Source: Fodinibacter sp963800505 (lineage in GTDB: Bacteria; Actinomycetota; Actinomycetes; Actinomycetales; Dermatophilaceae). From it: DNA of 64,000 bases. The DNA is taken from positions 372,001 to 436,000 of the forward strand of contig CAWDBL010000037.1 in the NCBI GenBank assembly GCA_963800505.1, given 5' to 3'. The notes under the pieces were generated by a model, which made no database searches, was not told the origin of the DNA, and was given only the letters and a program-made list of their open reading frames with translations. The translations under genes were made by a program, and so were the position numbers. How positions within the stretch are numbered: the stretch's first letter is position 1; each line of letters opens with the position of its first letter. Shown here one piece after another: positions 49,171 to 57,830 of the stretch.

Positions 49171-51540
49171 TCAGGGGCGGTAGTACCCCGCCAGGTCGGC
49201 GATGACGTCGACCGTGCCGGCGTTGTTGTAGAAGCTGACCTTGCCGCCCGGGCCGACGTTGACGACCACGAGGTTGGGCACGGTCCTCCCCTTCGCGAAG
49301 CTCACGTTGGTCGTCGCCGGACTGACCCCACCGGTGGGGTAGACCGTCAGGACGCCGGTCGCGGTCGGGTTGGTGGCGGTGACGTTGAGCACCACCGAGG
49401 TCGTACCCGCGGGCAGGCCGGGGATGGTCAGGGACACCACGGCCCCGGCGGCCACCTTGGCCCGGGCGGCACCGGTGCCGAGCCGGGTGTCGAGCACCCG
49501 ACGAGGGGCCTGACCGGTGAACCCGTCGCCCCGGTTCAGGCTGTACGACCCGGACAGGTCGGCGACGACGTTGACGCTGCCGGCGCTGTTGAAGAACGTG
49601 ACCTTCCCGCCGGGGCCGACGTTCACCACCACCAGGTTGGAGACCGTTTGCCCTGCAACGAAGTTGAGGCTCGAGGTCGTCGGCCGTGCGGAACCGGTCG
49701 GGTAGGCCGTGAGGTAGCCCGCGGCGGTTGGGCTGCTGGCCGTGACATTCAGCACCACCGACTTCGCACCGGCCGGCAGGTTGGGGATGGTCACGGTGAC
49801 CTGGGCGCCAGCACCCACCTTGGCCTTCGCGACGCCCGTGCCGTTTCGCGTGTCCATGACCCGTCGGGCATTCTCGCCGATGAACCCGGCGCCACCTGTC
49901 GAGTAGTACCCGGCCAGGTCGGCGATGACGTCGACGGTGCCCGAGTTGTTGTACACCGTCACCTTGCCGCCCCTGCCCACCTTGACCATGACCAGGTTGG
50001 GAACCGTCTGTCCCGCAACGAAGTTCAGGCTCGACGTCGTCGGCCGCGTCGTGCCCGCAGGAAAGACCGTCAGGTACCCCGACGTGCTCGGCTTGATCGC
50101 GGTCACGTTCAGCACCACCGCGGTGGCCGTGGACGGCAGGCCGGGCACGGTCAGGGTGACCTGCTTGCGGGCGGCGATCCGAGCCTTGGCGACGCCGGTG
50201 CCGATGCGGGTGTCCATGACCCGCTTGGGCGCCAGGCCGGTGAACCCGGGACCGCTCAGGTGGGGGGTGAACACGCCACTGTGAGCGGATCCCGGGCCGT
50301 CGCCGGTGCTGTTGGCCGCGGTGACGGTGTAGGTGTACGAGGAGCCGTTGACCAGCCCACTGACCACCAGCGAGGTGGCGTTCGCGGCAGCCGGACGGGC
50401 GGCGCCGACCGGGTTGTCAGCCGCGTCGAACAGCTGCACCGAGTACTTCGTGACCGCGGAGCCGCCGTTGGCCGCAGGGGCCGTCCAGCGCACCGTCGCG
50501 GTGCCGCTGCCGACCGTCGTGGCCCCGATGCCGGGTGCGTCCGGCACGAGGTCAGGCGTCACCGGCGCAGACGGCGCCGAGAAGCCCCCGGGGCCGGAGG
50601 CGTTGACGGCCGCGACCTGGAACCGCACCGGGGTGCCGTTGGCCAGGCCGGTCACGAGGAGGGAGTGCTGGTCTGCTGCCGCAGGATGCAGCGCGCCGAC
50701 CTGCGCCCCGTTGGCGTTGACGACCCGCACGGAGTAGCCCGTGATGGTGCCCGCGCCGGTCGTCGGCGCCGTCCAGCTGACAGTGGCCGAGGCGTTCCCG
50801 GCGACGGCAGTGACCCCGGTCGGAGCCGCCGGCCCGGGGCTCGTGGCGAACTGCAGCCTCTCGATGTTCCGCAGGGTGTCGGTGCCGTCGGCGCCGCCGT
50901 TGTCGTGCCGCACGGTCGTGGTGCTGCCGGGGGCGCCGAGCGCCGCCCCAGCGGGCACCGTGGTCACGGTGTAGCTGCCCTCGGGCTCGGAGAACACGGC
51001 GGTGTCGACGCTCGTGGCGGCATCCTGGGTCGAGGAGCCGACGATCTCGCGCACCGTGACGAGGTTGCCGGGGTCGATGACGCCGGCGAACACGTCGGCC
51101 TGCAGGGTGTGGGGGTTCCCGACCTGGTAGGTGTGCTCCAGCAGGTCGGTGCTGCCGATCTCGTCGCCCAGGTCGTCGCGCACGCTGATCCGCACGCTCA
51201 GGGCCCGGTCGCCGTCGATGATGTCGTCGCCGCCGCCGCCGCGGATGGTGTCGCTGCCCGCCCCGCCGATGAGGATGTTGCCCTCACCCCACACCGGGCC
51301 GCTGATCGGGCAGTAGTGGGCCGCCGAGGAGGCGACCACCGGGACGGGGTCACCGGTGAGCGGGTGCGGCAGGAGCGCCCCGAGCCCGCTGATCCGGTCG
51401 ATGCCGGCCTGGTCGAGCACGTCGCAGCCGGAGGACCCGGCGCCGCCGAGGGTGCGTGGCACGACGTCGTCGCCCTTGATGACGTCGTCCTTCGACGAGC
51501 CGGAGACGGCCTCGGTCTCCTGCCAGCGATCGCTGCTCAC
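49171..51540 (-). CDS. C-terminal part of the peroxidase (RTX tail, FN3, three DTR modules), out of frame
   Basis: A 789-residue frame that opens with GTG 51540 overlapping the peroxidase TGA (GTGA). It starts SSDRWQETEAVSGSSKDDVI and continues with RTX-like GGAGSDTIRGGGGDDIIDGD, two FN3 domains (TGVTAVAGNASATVSWTAP; ATTVGSGTATVRWTAPAANG) and three ~120-residue DTR modules (RVMDTRIGTGVAKARI, RVMDTRNGTGVAKAKV, RVLDTRLGTGAARAKV), ending in VIADLAGYYRP. It has no signal peptide, so alone it would not be exported; it reads as the natural continuation of the peroxidase, separated by a one-base frameshift at the C4G5 tract 51540-51548. Translational re-initiation is possible. Confidence 0.8.
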   Translation of the reverse strand: MSSDRWQETEAVSGSSKDDVIKGDDVVPRTLGGAGSSGCDVLDQAGIDRISGLGALLPHPLTGDPVPVVASSAAHYCPISGPVWGEGNILIGGAGSDTIRGGGGDDIIDGDRALSVRISVRDDLGDEIGSTDLLEHTYQVGNPHTLQADVFAGVIDPGNLVTVREIVGSSTQDAATSVDTAVFSEPEGSYTVTTVPAGAALGAPGSTTTVRHDNGGADGTDTLRNIERLQFATSPGPAAPTGVTAVAGNASATVSWTAPTTGAGTITGYSVRVVNANGAQVGALHPAAADQHSLLVTGLANGTPVRFQVAAVNASGPGGFSAPSAPVTPDLVPDAPGIGATTVGSGTATVRWTAPAANGGSAVTKYSVQLFDAADNPVGAARPAAANATSLVVSGLVNGSSYTYTVTAANSTGDGPGSAHSGVFTPHLSGPGFTGLAPKRVMDTRIGTGVAKARIAARKQVTLTVPGLPSTATAVVLNVTAIKPSTSGYLTVFPAGTTRPTTSSLNFVAGQTVPNLVMVKVGRGGKVTVYNNSGTVDVIADLAGYYSTGGAGFIGENARRVMDTRNGTGVAKAKVGAGAQVTVTIPNLPAGAKSVVLNVTASSPTAAGYLTAYPTGSARPTTSSLNFVAGQTVSNLVVVNVGPGGKVTFFNSAGSVNVVADLSGSYSLNRGDGFTGQAPRRVLDTRLGTGAARAKVAAGAVVSLTIPGLPAGTTSVVLNVTATNPTATGVLTVYPTGGVSPATTNVSFAKGRTVPNLVVVNVGPGGKVSFYNNAGTVDVIADLAGYYRP

Positions 51541-54500
51541 CCCGGGGGAAGCTGCACGCCGGGGGCGACGGTGAGGTCGTCGTTGGCCGCGACCGTGTCG
51601 AACTGGTGGAAGGCCCAGTCGAACCCGGCCGAGCCGATGAACGTGTCGATCGGGGCCGCGTTGGCCGCCATCAGGTCGTCGCCGCCCTCGGCGACGTAGT
51701 CGTCGCCGGTCTGGCCGATCATCACCTCGTTGCCGGGTGTCACCTGGCCCGGGTCGTCGAAGAAGGGTGAACCGTGGTCGCCGGTCAACAGGTCCTGGCC
51801 GGGGCCGCCCTCCAGCCAGTCGTCGCCGCCGTCGCCCTGCACGGCATCCGCGCCCAGACCGCCGATGATGAAGTCGTCCCCGGGGCCGCCGAAGTCCTGG
51901 TTGTCGTTGGCGCCGCCGTTGAGCACATCCTGGCCGTCGCCCCCGAGCAGGATGTCGTTGTCCGGGCCGCCGTCCACGGCGTCGTTGCCCGGCCCGCCCT
52001 TGAGGATGTCGGCACCGGAGGTGTCGGTGATGACGTCGTTGCCCTCGCCACCGAGCACGTTGTCGATGCCGGCGCCACCCTCGATGACGTCGTTGCCGGT
52101 CAGGCCCCAGAAAGTGTCGTTCCCGTTGCCGCCCCACACGCGGTCGGGGTTGGTGGTGCCGTTGTAGACAGCCTGCTTGTTGATGCCGGGCGGGTCGACG
52201 CTGTTGTTCTGGCGGTACTGGATGGTGCCGTCCGGCATCCGCTGCAGCAGCTTGCTCTCGTCGCAGGCCGTCGTCAGCGGGTCGTCGGCGATCGTGGCTC
52301 CGAGAGCGTCGAACCCGGCGGCGGTGCCGTCGAGGTCCTTGAGCTGGAACTTGCAGTCGGACGTGCCGAACGCGTCGGCGCTGAGCGTGTCGGTGCCGAC
52401 GGTGTTGCGCAGGATCATCTCCGCGAACGAGTTGCCCTCGAGCTGGGTGCCGAGGTTCATGCCGGGGGTGCGGGCCAGGTAGTAGAGGCGGTCGCCGTCC
52501 TGCAGGTCGGTCATCTGCCGCTCGAACACCGCGTCGAACGTGGAGCCCAGCAGGCCGCCGTTGATCTCGGTCGCCTCGGCCAGGCCACCCACCCACAGGT
52601 CGATGTCGTCGACCCCCGTGGTGGTGGCGCCGGAGGTGACGGCCCACGCGTTCGTGCCGAACATGAAGTCGGCGGCATCTGTCGGCGCGTGCTGTTCACC
52701 CACCGCGGGGTCGACGATGCGCTTGGCGGCCAACCGCCGCGAGGCCAGGGTCGCCGGGCCGTTGTCGGCGCTCTCGTCGGCCGGGGTGCCCGGGTCGTCG
52801 ACCAGCACGCCGTCGGGGCCGACGTCGGTGAGGATCGTGGGGTGCGTGCCGTAGGCCGCGACGAAGTTGACCAGCGACTCGGGGTGCTTGATGCCCTGGC
52901 CGAAGTTGGTCCAGCTCTTGTAGGGCCTGAGGTGGCTGTCGTTGGTCGCCGCGAACAGCTGGCGCCGGAAGCCGTTCAGCGGTGGCACGCCGGTCTCGCG
53001 GGCGCGGGTGAGGTTCAGGGTGGCGAGGTCGAGCGGCAGGCCGAGCAGGTTGTTGCGCAGGGTGTCGGTCATGAACTCGTCGAGCTCGTTGCCCACCTGG
53101 TCCGACGCACCCATGAGGATCGAGCCCGCGGCCTGCTCGGGCGACAGCTCGCCGTCGACCGGGCCGCCGTTGAAGTACTCGGGCGGGTTGAGGAAGGCCT
53201 TGAGCAGGGGGAGGGAGTTGTCCTTCCCGTTGCGCGTGCGGACGACCTGCTCGTCGAGCATCGAGTGGCCGAGCCGGTAGACGGCGTGGGCGAACTCGGC
53301 ACGGACGGCAGCGTTGATGTCGACGTCGTAGGTGCGGAACACCGGGATCGCGGGCGCCATCTTGCGGGCGAACTCCCCGAAGACCAGGTGCTGGTACTCC
53401 ATCTCGGTCACGAACCGGGCCGCCTGGAAGAGGCGCTCGCCGTTCCAGCCCCCCGCACCGTTCACGTCCTGCCACTGGGTGAGGGCCGCGACGCCGCTCG
53501 GGGTCGTGTCGTTGGTCAGGACGTCCTGGATGTCGGTGACCAACCGGTCGTGCTCGGAGTGGAAGACCTGGTGGATGCTGCTCAGCGCGATGTTCTCGTT
53601 GGCGCGTCCGTCGCCGGCCACGAAGTGCAGGTCGAGCATCTCGTCGTCGTACTCGTTCACGCAGCCGGCGGGAACTCCCGGCTGCGCACACGGCACCAGC
53701 GCCGGGCTGACCACGCTGTCGGCATCCGGCGTGTAACCCGGCCGGGGCACGGCGTTGTCGGTGATGTCGGTGAGGAAGGGCGTGCTGAACGTCCGCGCGT
53801 TCGCGGGCACGGCGACCGGGGCGGCCGCGTTGCCCTCGACGAGGCCGGCCGAGGTCACGTACTGCGGCAGCCCGCGCAGGGGGCCGGGGAGGAACTTGCC
53901 GTACGGGTCGGTGGCGATCATCGGCACGCTCAGCGCGTCGGCATCCGTCAGCCTCAGCCCGAGCAGGGTGGCGGCCTGGGCCTTGAGGTCGGCCCAGGTG
54001 GCCAGGCCGGTGTCGCGTGCACCACTGCCAGGGAGCAGCGCCCCGGTCGAAACCGGCCTGCCCGCAACGTTGTTGACGTACTGGCGCAGGAACACCTGGT
54101 GTGCGGGGTGCGAGGAGTAGGTCTGGCTCTGGTCGATCCACGGCGAGTCGGTGTTCGTCGCCTCCTGCACGTCGTCGGCGCTCTCGTCGCAGCCGGCCGG
54201 CGTGTTCAGGGCCGTGCAGGCGGTCGTCGGGGGAGTGGTGGGGGTGCGGTCACCCAGGATGCCGTCGGGGCCGGGTTGGTTCTGGGCGCGGGTGAGCACC
54301 ATGAACCGCTGGTCGGCCGGCAGGTCGTCCGCAGTGCCCAGGACGTGGTCGGCGCCGGGGATCAGCGGGTCGTCGGCCTGGAGCGGGACGAAGACGGTGC
54401 CGCCGCCCTTGACGGCCTGGTCGAGGCCGTGGTCGAAGAACTGGCCGAAGAACGTGAACAGGGAGTTGTACGGCGGGGTCAGGCCGACATCGGTCGACAC

Positions 54501-55283
54501 GTTCGGGATGAACAGGGTCTGGTACTTCGGCACGCAGCCGGCCGGCACGCCGCCGGTGCCGTCGGGACCCGGCTCGGTGGTGCAGGGGAAGAGGCCGGGG
54601 TTGCCCTGGGTGCGCACCGGGAAGCCGGCCGCTGCCACCGCGGCCGGGTTGGTCGAGGTCTGGTCGGAGATCAGGTTGCTGATCATCCGGGGCCGCGAGT
54701 CGAAGACCGACCCCTTCTTCTGCTGGTACGACGTCGCGACCGGCGGTCCGAAGGCGGCAGGCGACGTCTCGGCATCCCTGAAGACCGGCGCGGCGTGCCG
54801 CGGCATCGTCTGGTCGGCGGCACCGAACGTCTCGCGCCCGGGGATGAGGTTGTTGCACGAGCCATCGACGGTCCGCAGCCCGTAGGGGGCCAGCTTGTCG
54901 GGGATCTGGTCGCGGCCCGGCCCGATGAGCGCGGCGCAGTAGTTCGGGTCGGTGGTCGGGTCGGGGTTGGGTGCCGCCGTCGGCTCGGTGCCCGCGATGG
55001 CGCGCGAGTGGCGCTCGGCGATCTTGATCTGCTTGAGGATGAAGGCCAGGTCGGACGGGGTGACCGTGAAGCCCTGTCCGACCTGGGCCTTGGCCTGTGC
55101 GGTGGCGGCCGGAAGCACCAGGGCGATGGGCAGCACCAGTACGGAGGCGGCTGCCACGAGCCGGGACGGCCGGGCGAACCTTCCGCGGCGGGGTCGCGAC
55201 CGGTGGCCCCTCGACGGGTCGGCCCGAGGAGTGGGCGCGTCGTGTGACACGCGGGGTCTGGTGGCCCCCGGAACGAGCTTCAT
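51537..55283 (-). CDS. secreted animal-haem-type peroxidase with RTX repeats
   Basis: A 1248-residue exported haem peroxidase. After a long basic stretch a signal segment (LVAAASVLVLPIALVLPAA) ends near 64. Peroxidase hallmarks: TFFGQFFDHGLDQ (distal His/Ca site, ~283), SIHQVFHSEHDRLV (~565) and VYRLGHSML with the proximal His (~668). RTX calcium-binding nonapeptides (GGNGNDTFWG, GGEGNDVITD, GGPGNDAVDG, GGDGQDVLNG) fill ~1045-1170. The layout matches large secreted peroxidases, including those implicated in bacterial Mn(II) oxidation (MopA type). The frame stops after GVQLPPG at a GC homopolymer; the rest is in the adjoining frame. Confidence 0.92.
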   Translation of the reverse strand: MKLVPGATRPRVSHDAPTPRADPSRGHRSRPRRGRFARPSRLVAAASVLVLPIALVLPAATAQAKAQVGQGFTVTPSDLAFILKQIKIAERHSRAIAGTEPTAAPNPDPTTDPNYCAALIGPGRDQIPDKLAPYGLRTVDGSCNNLIPGRETFGAADQTMPRHAAPVFRDAETSPAAFGPPVATSYQQKKGSVFDSRPRMISNLISDQTSTNPAAVAAAGFPVRTQGNPGLFPCTTEPGPDGTGGVPAGCVPKYQTLFIPNVSTDVGLTPPYNSLFTFFGQFFDHGLDQAVKGGGTVFVPLQADDPLIPGADHVLGTADDLPADQRFMVLTRAQNQPGPDGILGDRTPTTPPTTACTALNTPAGCDESADDVQEATNTDSPWIDQSQTYSSHPAHQVFLRQYVNNVAGRPVSTGALLPGSGARDTGLATWADLKAQAATLLGLRLTDADALSVPMIATDPYGKFLPGPLRGLPQYVTSAGLVEGNAAAPVAVPANARTFSTPFLTDITDNAVPRPGYTPDADSVVSPALVPCAQPGVPAGCVNEYDDEMLDLHFVAGDGRANENIALSSIHQVFHSEHDRLVTDIQDVLTNDTTPSGVAALTQWQDVNGAGGWNGERLFQAARFVTEMEYQHLVFGEFARKMAPAIPVFRTYDVDINAAVRAEFAHAVYRLGHSMLDEQVVRTRNGKDNSLPLLKAFLNPPEYFNGGPVDGELSPEQAAGSILMGASDQVGNELDEFMTDTLRNNLLGLPLDLATLNLTRARETGVPPLNGFRRQLFAATNDSHLRPYKSWTNFGQGIKHPESLVNFVAAYGTHPTILTDVGPDGVLVDDPGTPADESADNGPATLASRRLAAKRIVDPAVGEQHAPTDAADFMFGTNAWAVTSGATTTGVDDIDLWVGGLAEATEINGGLLGSTFDAVFERQMTDLQDGDRLYYLARTPGMNLGTQLEGNSFAEMILRNTVGTDTLSADAFGTSDCKFQLKDLDGTAAGFDALGATIADDPLTTACDESKLLQRMPDGTIQYRQNNSVDPPGINKQAVYNGTTNPDRVWGGNGNDTFWGLTGNDVIEGGAGIDNVLGGEGNDVITDTSGADILKGGPGNDAVDGGPDNDILLGGDGQDVLNGGANDNQDFGGPGDDFIIGGLGADAVQGDGGDDWLEGGPGQDLLTGDHGSPFFDDPGQVTPGNEVMIGQTGDDYVAEGGDDLMAANAAPIDTFIGSAGFDWAFHQFDTVAANDDLTVAPGVQLPPG

Positions 55284-55459
55284 GGAAATCCCTAAATGCA
55301 GCGTGCCTGCACCGGGGGCTTTCGCACGGCACCGAACTCAGGCGATACGTCGATGATGGAAGTCCCGATGGTTTCAGGCGGGGCTTTGGAAAATCTTGTG
55401 AACCGTCCTGGCTCGGTCACCGAATTCGACAGTCAGGCAGCCTGTTTCGCAGCTCGCGG

Positions 55460-55475
55460 AGTGATCTGGGTCACA
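55460..55475. promoter_or_regulatory. CRP/GlxR-like binding site upstream of the peroxidase
   Basis: AGTGA-TCTGGG-TCACA matches TGTGA-N6-TCACA in nine of ten positions. It is 177 bp before the peroxidase ATG, in a 300-bp gene-free stretch that otherwise shows no clear feature. Confidence 0.55.
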
Positions 55476-55583
55476 TTGTCGGCCATTGGGTCGCGCAGGG
55501 ATTCCACCACCCGACTCCGGCGGGGTGGGTCGGGCCGGGCCGGGCCGCTACCCTGTGGAGGCCTCGCGGCACGCCGCGTGCGC

Positions 55584-55655
55584 GCCCTCGTAGCTCAGGG
55601 GAAGAGCACTTCTCTCCTAAAGAAGGTGTCGCAGGTTCGAATCCTGCCGGGGGCA
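55584..55655 (+). tRNA. tRNA-Arg (anticodon CCT)
   Basis: Full cloverleaf: acceptor GCCCTCG pairs with CGGGGGC, D-arm GCTC/GAGC, anticodon arm CTTCT-CTCCTAA-AGAAG with anticodon CCT reading AGG, T-arm GCAGG-TTCGAAT-CCTGC, discriminator A. The CCA end is not encoded (CCC follows). AGG is a rare Arg codon in such GC-rich genomes. Confidence 0.95.
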
Positions 55656-55821
55656 CCCCGAAGGACCCGGTTGCCCGGATGTGGCAACGCCACCGTGGTG
55701 CTCGGCGCATCGGCCGAACGGCCCCAGCCTGCCCGGTCGGGCCGCGCGGATCGGCGTCGCGCCGTAGGTTGGGAGTGGCTCGAACTACAGTGAGTCCTGC
55801 AGGGTGGGGAAGGCTGGGCAC

Positions 55822-57000
55822 GTGTCGCGACCCGACGTCGTCGAACGCACCGACGAGAGCGCGCGCCTGCGCGCCCTCTACGCGCTGCAGGTGCTCGACA
55901 CCCCGCGTGAGGAGCGCTTCGACCGGCTGGTCGAGCTCGTCAAGGAGCTCATCCACGTGCCCATGGCAGCAGTGACGCTCGTCGACGAGGATCGGCTGTG
56001 GGCCAAGGCCAGCACCGGCCTGCCGAGCGACCAGATGCCGCGCCGCGACTCGGTGTGCACGGTCACCATCCAGCGCGACGAGCCCCTCGTCGTCTCCGAC
56101 CTCATGTCCGACGACCGCTTCAAGGCCTCGCCCTTCCTGGCGGGCTCGGGGGTGCGCTTCTACGCCGGGCAGCCGCTGCACGCCGGTGAGCACCGCATCG
56201 GCGTGCTGTGCGTCATGGGCTACGAGGAGCGCCAGCTGGATGCCGGGGAGCTGCGCCTGTTGCGCACCCTCGCCGACTGGGTCGAGGTCGAGCTGGCCAC
56301 CGGTCACGAGCTGCACCGGGCCGCCTTGGTGCAGCGGGCGCTGCGCCCGCGGTCGGTCATCCGCCTGGCGGGGCTGGAGGTCGCCGGCCGGTGCGTCACC
56401 GCCCGGCAGCTCGGCGGCGACTTCTACGACTGGTTCATCGCGCGCGACCGGCTGCACATCTTCGCCGGCGACGTCATGGGCAAGGGCATCGGCGCGGCGC
56501 TCATCGCGAGCTCGGTGCGGGCGGTGCTGCGGGGCGCGGCGCGCTTCATCAGCATCGAGGAGGCGTTCAACCGCACCGCCTACGACCTCGACCAGGACCT
56601 CGGCGACACCAGCACGTTCGTCACGGCCTTCGGTGCCTGCATCGACCCGGAGACGGGGCGCGGGCAGTACGTCGACGCCGGCCACGGCTTGGCCGTCGTC
56701 ATCGACTCCGAGGGCGTCCCCCGCCGGCTCACCTCCGGCGGCCTGCCGATCGGCGCGATCAGCGGCGACCACTGGGTGGCCCACGACTTCGTCCTCGAGC
56801 CGGGCGACGCCCTCGTCGTGGTGAGCGACGGGATCCTCGACTACTTCGACAACCCCGACGAGGGCCTGGAGGCGCTGTCCGAGCTGGGTGACCGGGGGCT
56901 GGGCGCCCAGCAGCTCGTCGACGAGATCACCGCGTATGCCGACCGGTCCCGCCCCGCCGACGACGTCACGGTCGTCGTGGTCAAGCGCAGCGTCGGATGA
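55822..57000 (+). CDS. GAF-SpoIIE (PP2C-type) serine phosphatase
   Basis: About 392 residues. The GAF domain (~15-170) reads LYALQVLDTPREERFDRLVE, AVTLVDEDRLWAKAS, DSVCTVTI, FYAGQPL. The SpoIIE/RsbU phosphatase domain has QLGGDFYDWF, GDVMGKGIGAAL, TAFGACIDPETGRGQYVDAG and VVSDGILDYFDN with the metal-binding Asp residues. GTG 55822 is preferred because GGGAAGG lies upstream; GTG 55804 would add six residues. Together with the next two genes it forms a partner-switching set: this phosphatase should reactivate the STAS antagonist on a redox, light or ligand signal sensed by GAF. Confidence 0.92.
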   Translation: MSRPDVVERTDESARLRALYALQVLDTPREERFDRLVELVKELIHVPMAAVTLVDEDRLWAKASTGLPSDQMPRRDSVCTVTIQRDEPLVVSDLMSDDRFKASPFLAGSGVRFYAGQPLHAGEHRIGVLCVMGYEERQLDAGELRLLRTLADWVEVELATGHELHRAALVQRALRPRSVIRLAGLEVAGRCVTARQLGGDFYDWFIARDRLHIFAGDVMGKGIGAALIASSVRAVLRGAARFISIEEAFNRTAYDLDQDLGDTSTFVTAFGACIDPETGRGQYVDAGHGLAVVIDSEGVPRRLTSGGLPIGAISGDHWVAHDFVLEPGDALVVVSDGILDYFDNPDEGLEALSELGDRGLGAQQLVDEITAYADRSRPADDVTVVVVKRSVG

Positions 57001-57055
57001 CGCGCGATCGCGGACCGGCTGCCCGCCCGGGACCGGAGAAGGAGCTGACCCACTG

Positions 57056-57388
57056 ATGCAGGTCCACAGGTCGATGCTGGGGGACGCGACCGTCCTGCGC
57101 TGCGAGGGTCGCCTGACGATGGTGGGGGCGCCCACCCTGCGCAGCGCCATCGACGAGGCGGTCAGCGACGGTCGGGTCCGGCTCGTCGTCGACCTGACCG
57201 GCACCCCGTTCGTCGACTCCTCCGGTCTGGGCGCCCTGGTGGCCGGTCTCAAGCGCACCCGCCAGGCCGGGGGCGACCTGCGGATCGCCTCCGCGCAGGA
57301 GCAGGTGCGGATGGTGCTCGACCTCACCAACCTCGACCGCATCCTGCAGCCGTTCGACACCGTGGGTGATGCCGTCCATGGTTGGTGA
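57056..57388 (+). CDS. STAS-domain anti-sigma factor antagonist
   Basis: A 110-residue RsbV/SpoIIAA-like protein: TVLRCEGRLTMVGAPTLRSA, VVDLTGTPFVDSSGLGALVA with the phosphorylatable Ser in DSSGLG, GGDLRIASAQEQVRMVLDLT. Start ATG 57056 with GGAGAAGGAG upstream. Unphosphorylated it would bind the kinase encoded next and free a sigma factor. Overlaps the kinase gene by 11 bases. Confidence 0.94.
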   Translation: MQVHRSMLGDATVLRCEGRLTMVGAPTLRSAIDEAVSDGRVRLVVDLTGTPFVDSSGLGALVAGLKRTRQAGGDLRIASAQEQVRMVLDLTNLDRILQPFDTVGDAVHGW

Positions 57389-57776
57389 CTACCGCGTCGA
57401 CACCCTCGCCCTGCCCGAGACGCTCGGCCTCGTGCACGAGCTGCTCGACCGAGTGCGGGCCGACCATCCGGACGTCGCGCCCACCGACCTGATGCTGTTC
57501 GAGACGGCGGTCATCGAGATCGCCACCAACGTGGTCGAGCACGGTCGCTCGCCGGGCACGATCCACTACTCGTTCACCCTGGAGGTGCGCACCGACCGGC
57601 TGCTCGGCAGGCTGCGCGACGACGGGCCGCCGCTGCCGGAGTCGGAGCGCCCGATGCCGAGCACGGACAGCGAGGACGGGCGGGGACTGGCCATCGCGAG
57701 GGTCGCCCTCGACGACCTCGTCTACCAGCGGGTCGACGGCCACAACGAGTGGACGATGCGCCGGCGCCGGCGCTGA
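57378..57776 (+). CDS. RsbW-like anti-sigma factor serine kinase (HATPase)
   Basis: A 132-residue Bergerat-fold protein: LMLFETAVIEIATNVVEHGR is the N-box, LRDDGPPLP the first G-box (D-x-G), and DGRGLAIARVALDDLVYQR the second G-box. ATG 57378 overlaps the STAS gene; GTG 57366 is an alternative. It should phosphorylate the antagonist and sequester a sigma factor, which is not encoded in the window. Confidence 0.9.
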   Translation: MVGDYRVDTLALPETLGLVHELLDRVRADHPDVAPTDLMLFETAVIEIATNVVEHGRSPGTIHYSFTLEVRTDRLLGRLRDDGPPLPESERPMPSTDSEDGRGLAIARVALDDLVYQRVDGHNEWTMRRRRR

Positions 57777-57830
57777 CCTCCCCCCGTCCGGGGAGGGGCC
57801 GCTGGTGGAGCCGCCCGGCATACTGCTTCG

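Noticed and set aside
51774..55247. 1157-codon plus-strand open frame opposite the peroxidase
   Set aside because: Shadow of the peroxidase on the other strand; Val/Gly/Arg-rich and without motifs. The same applies to the 1005-codon frame at 40821-43838.
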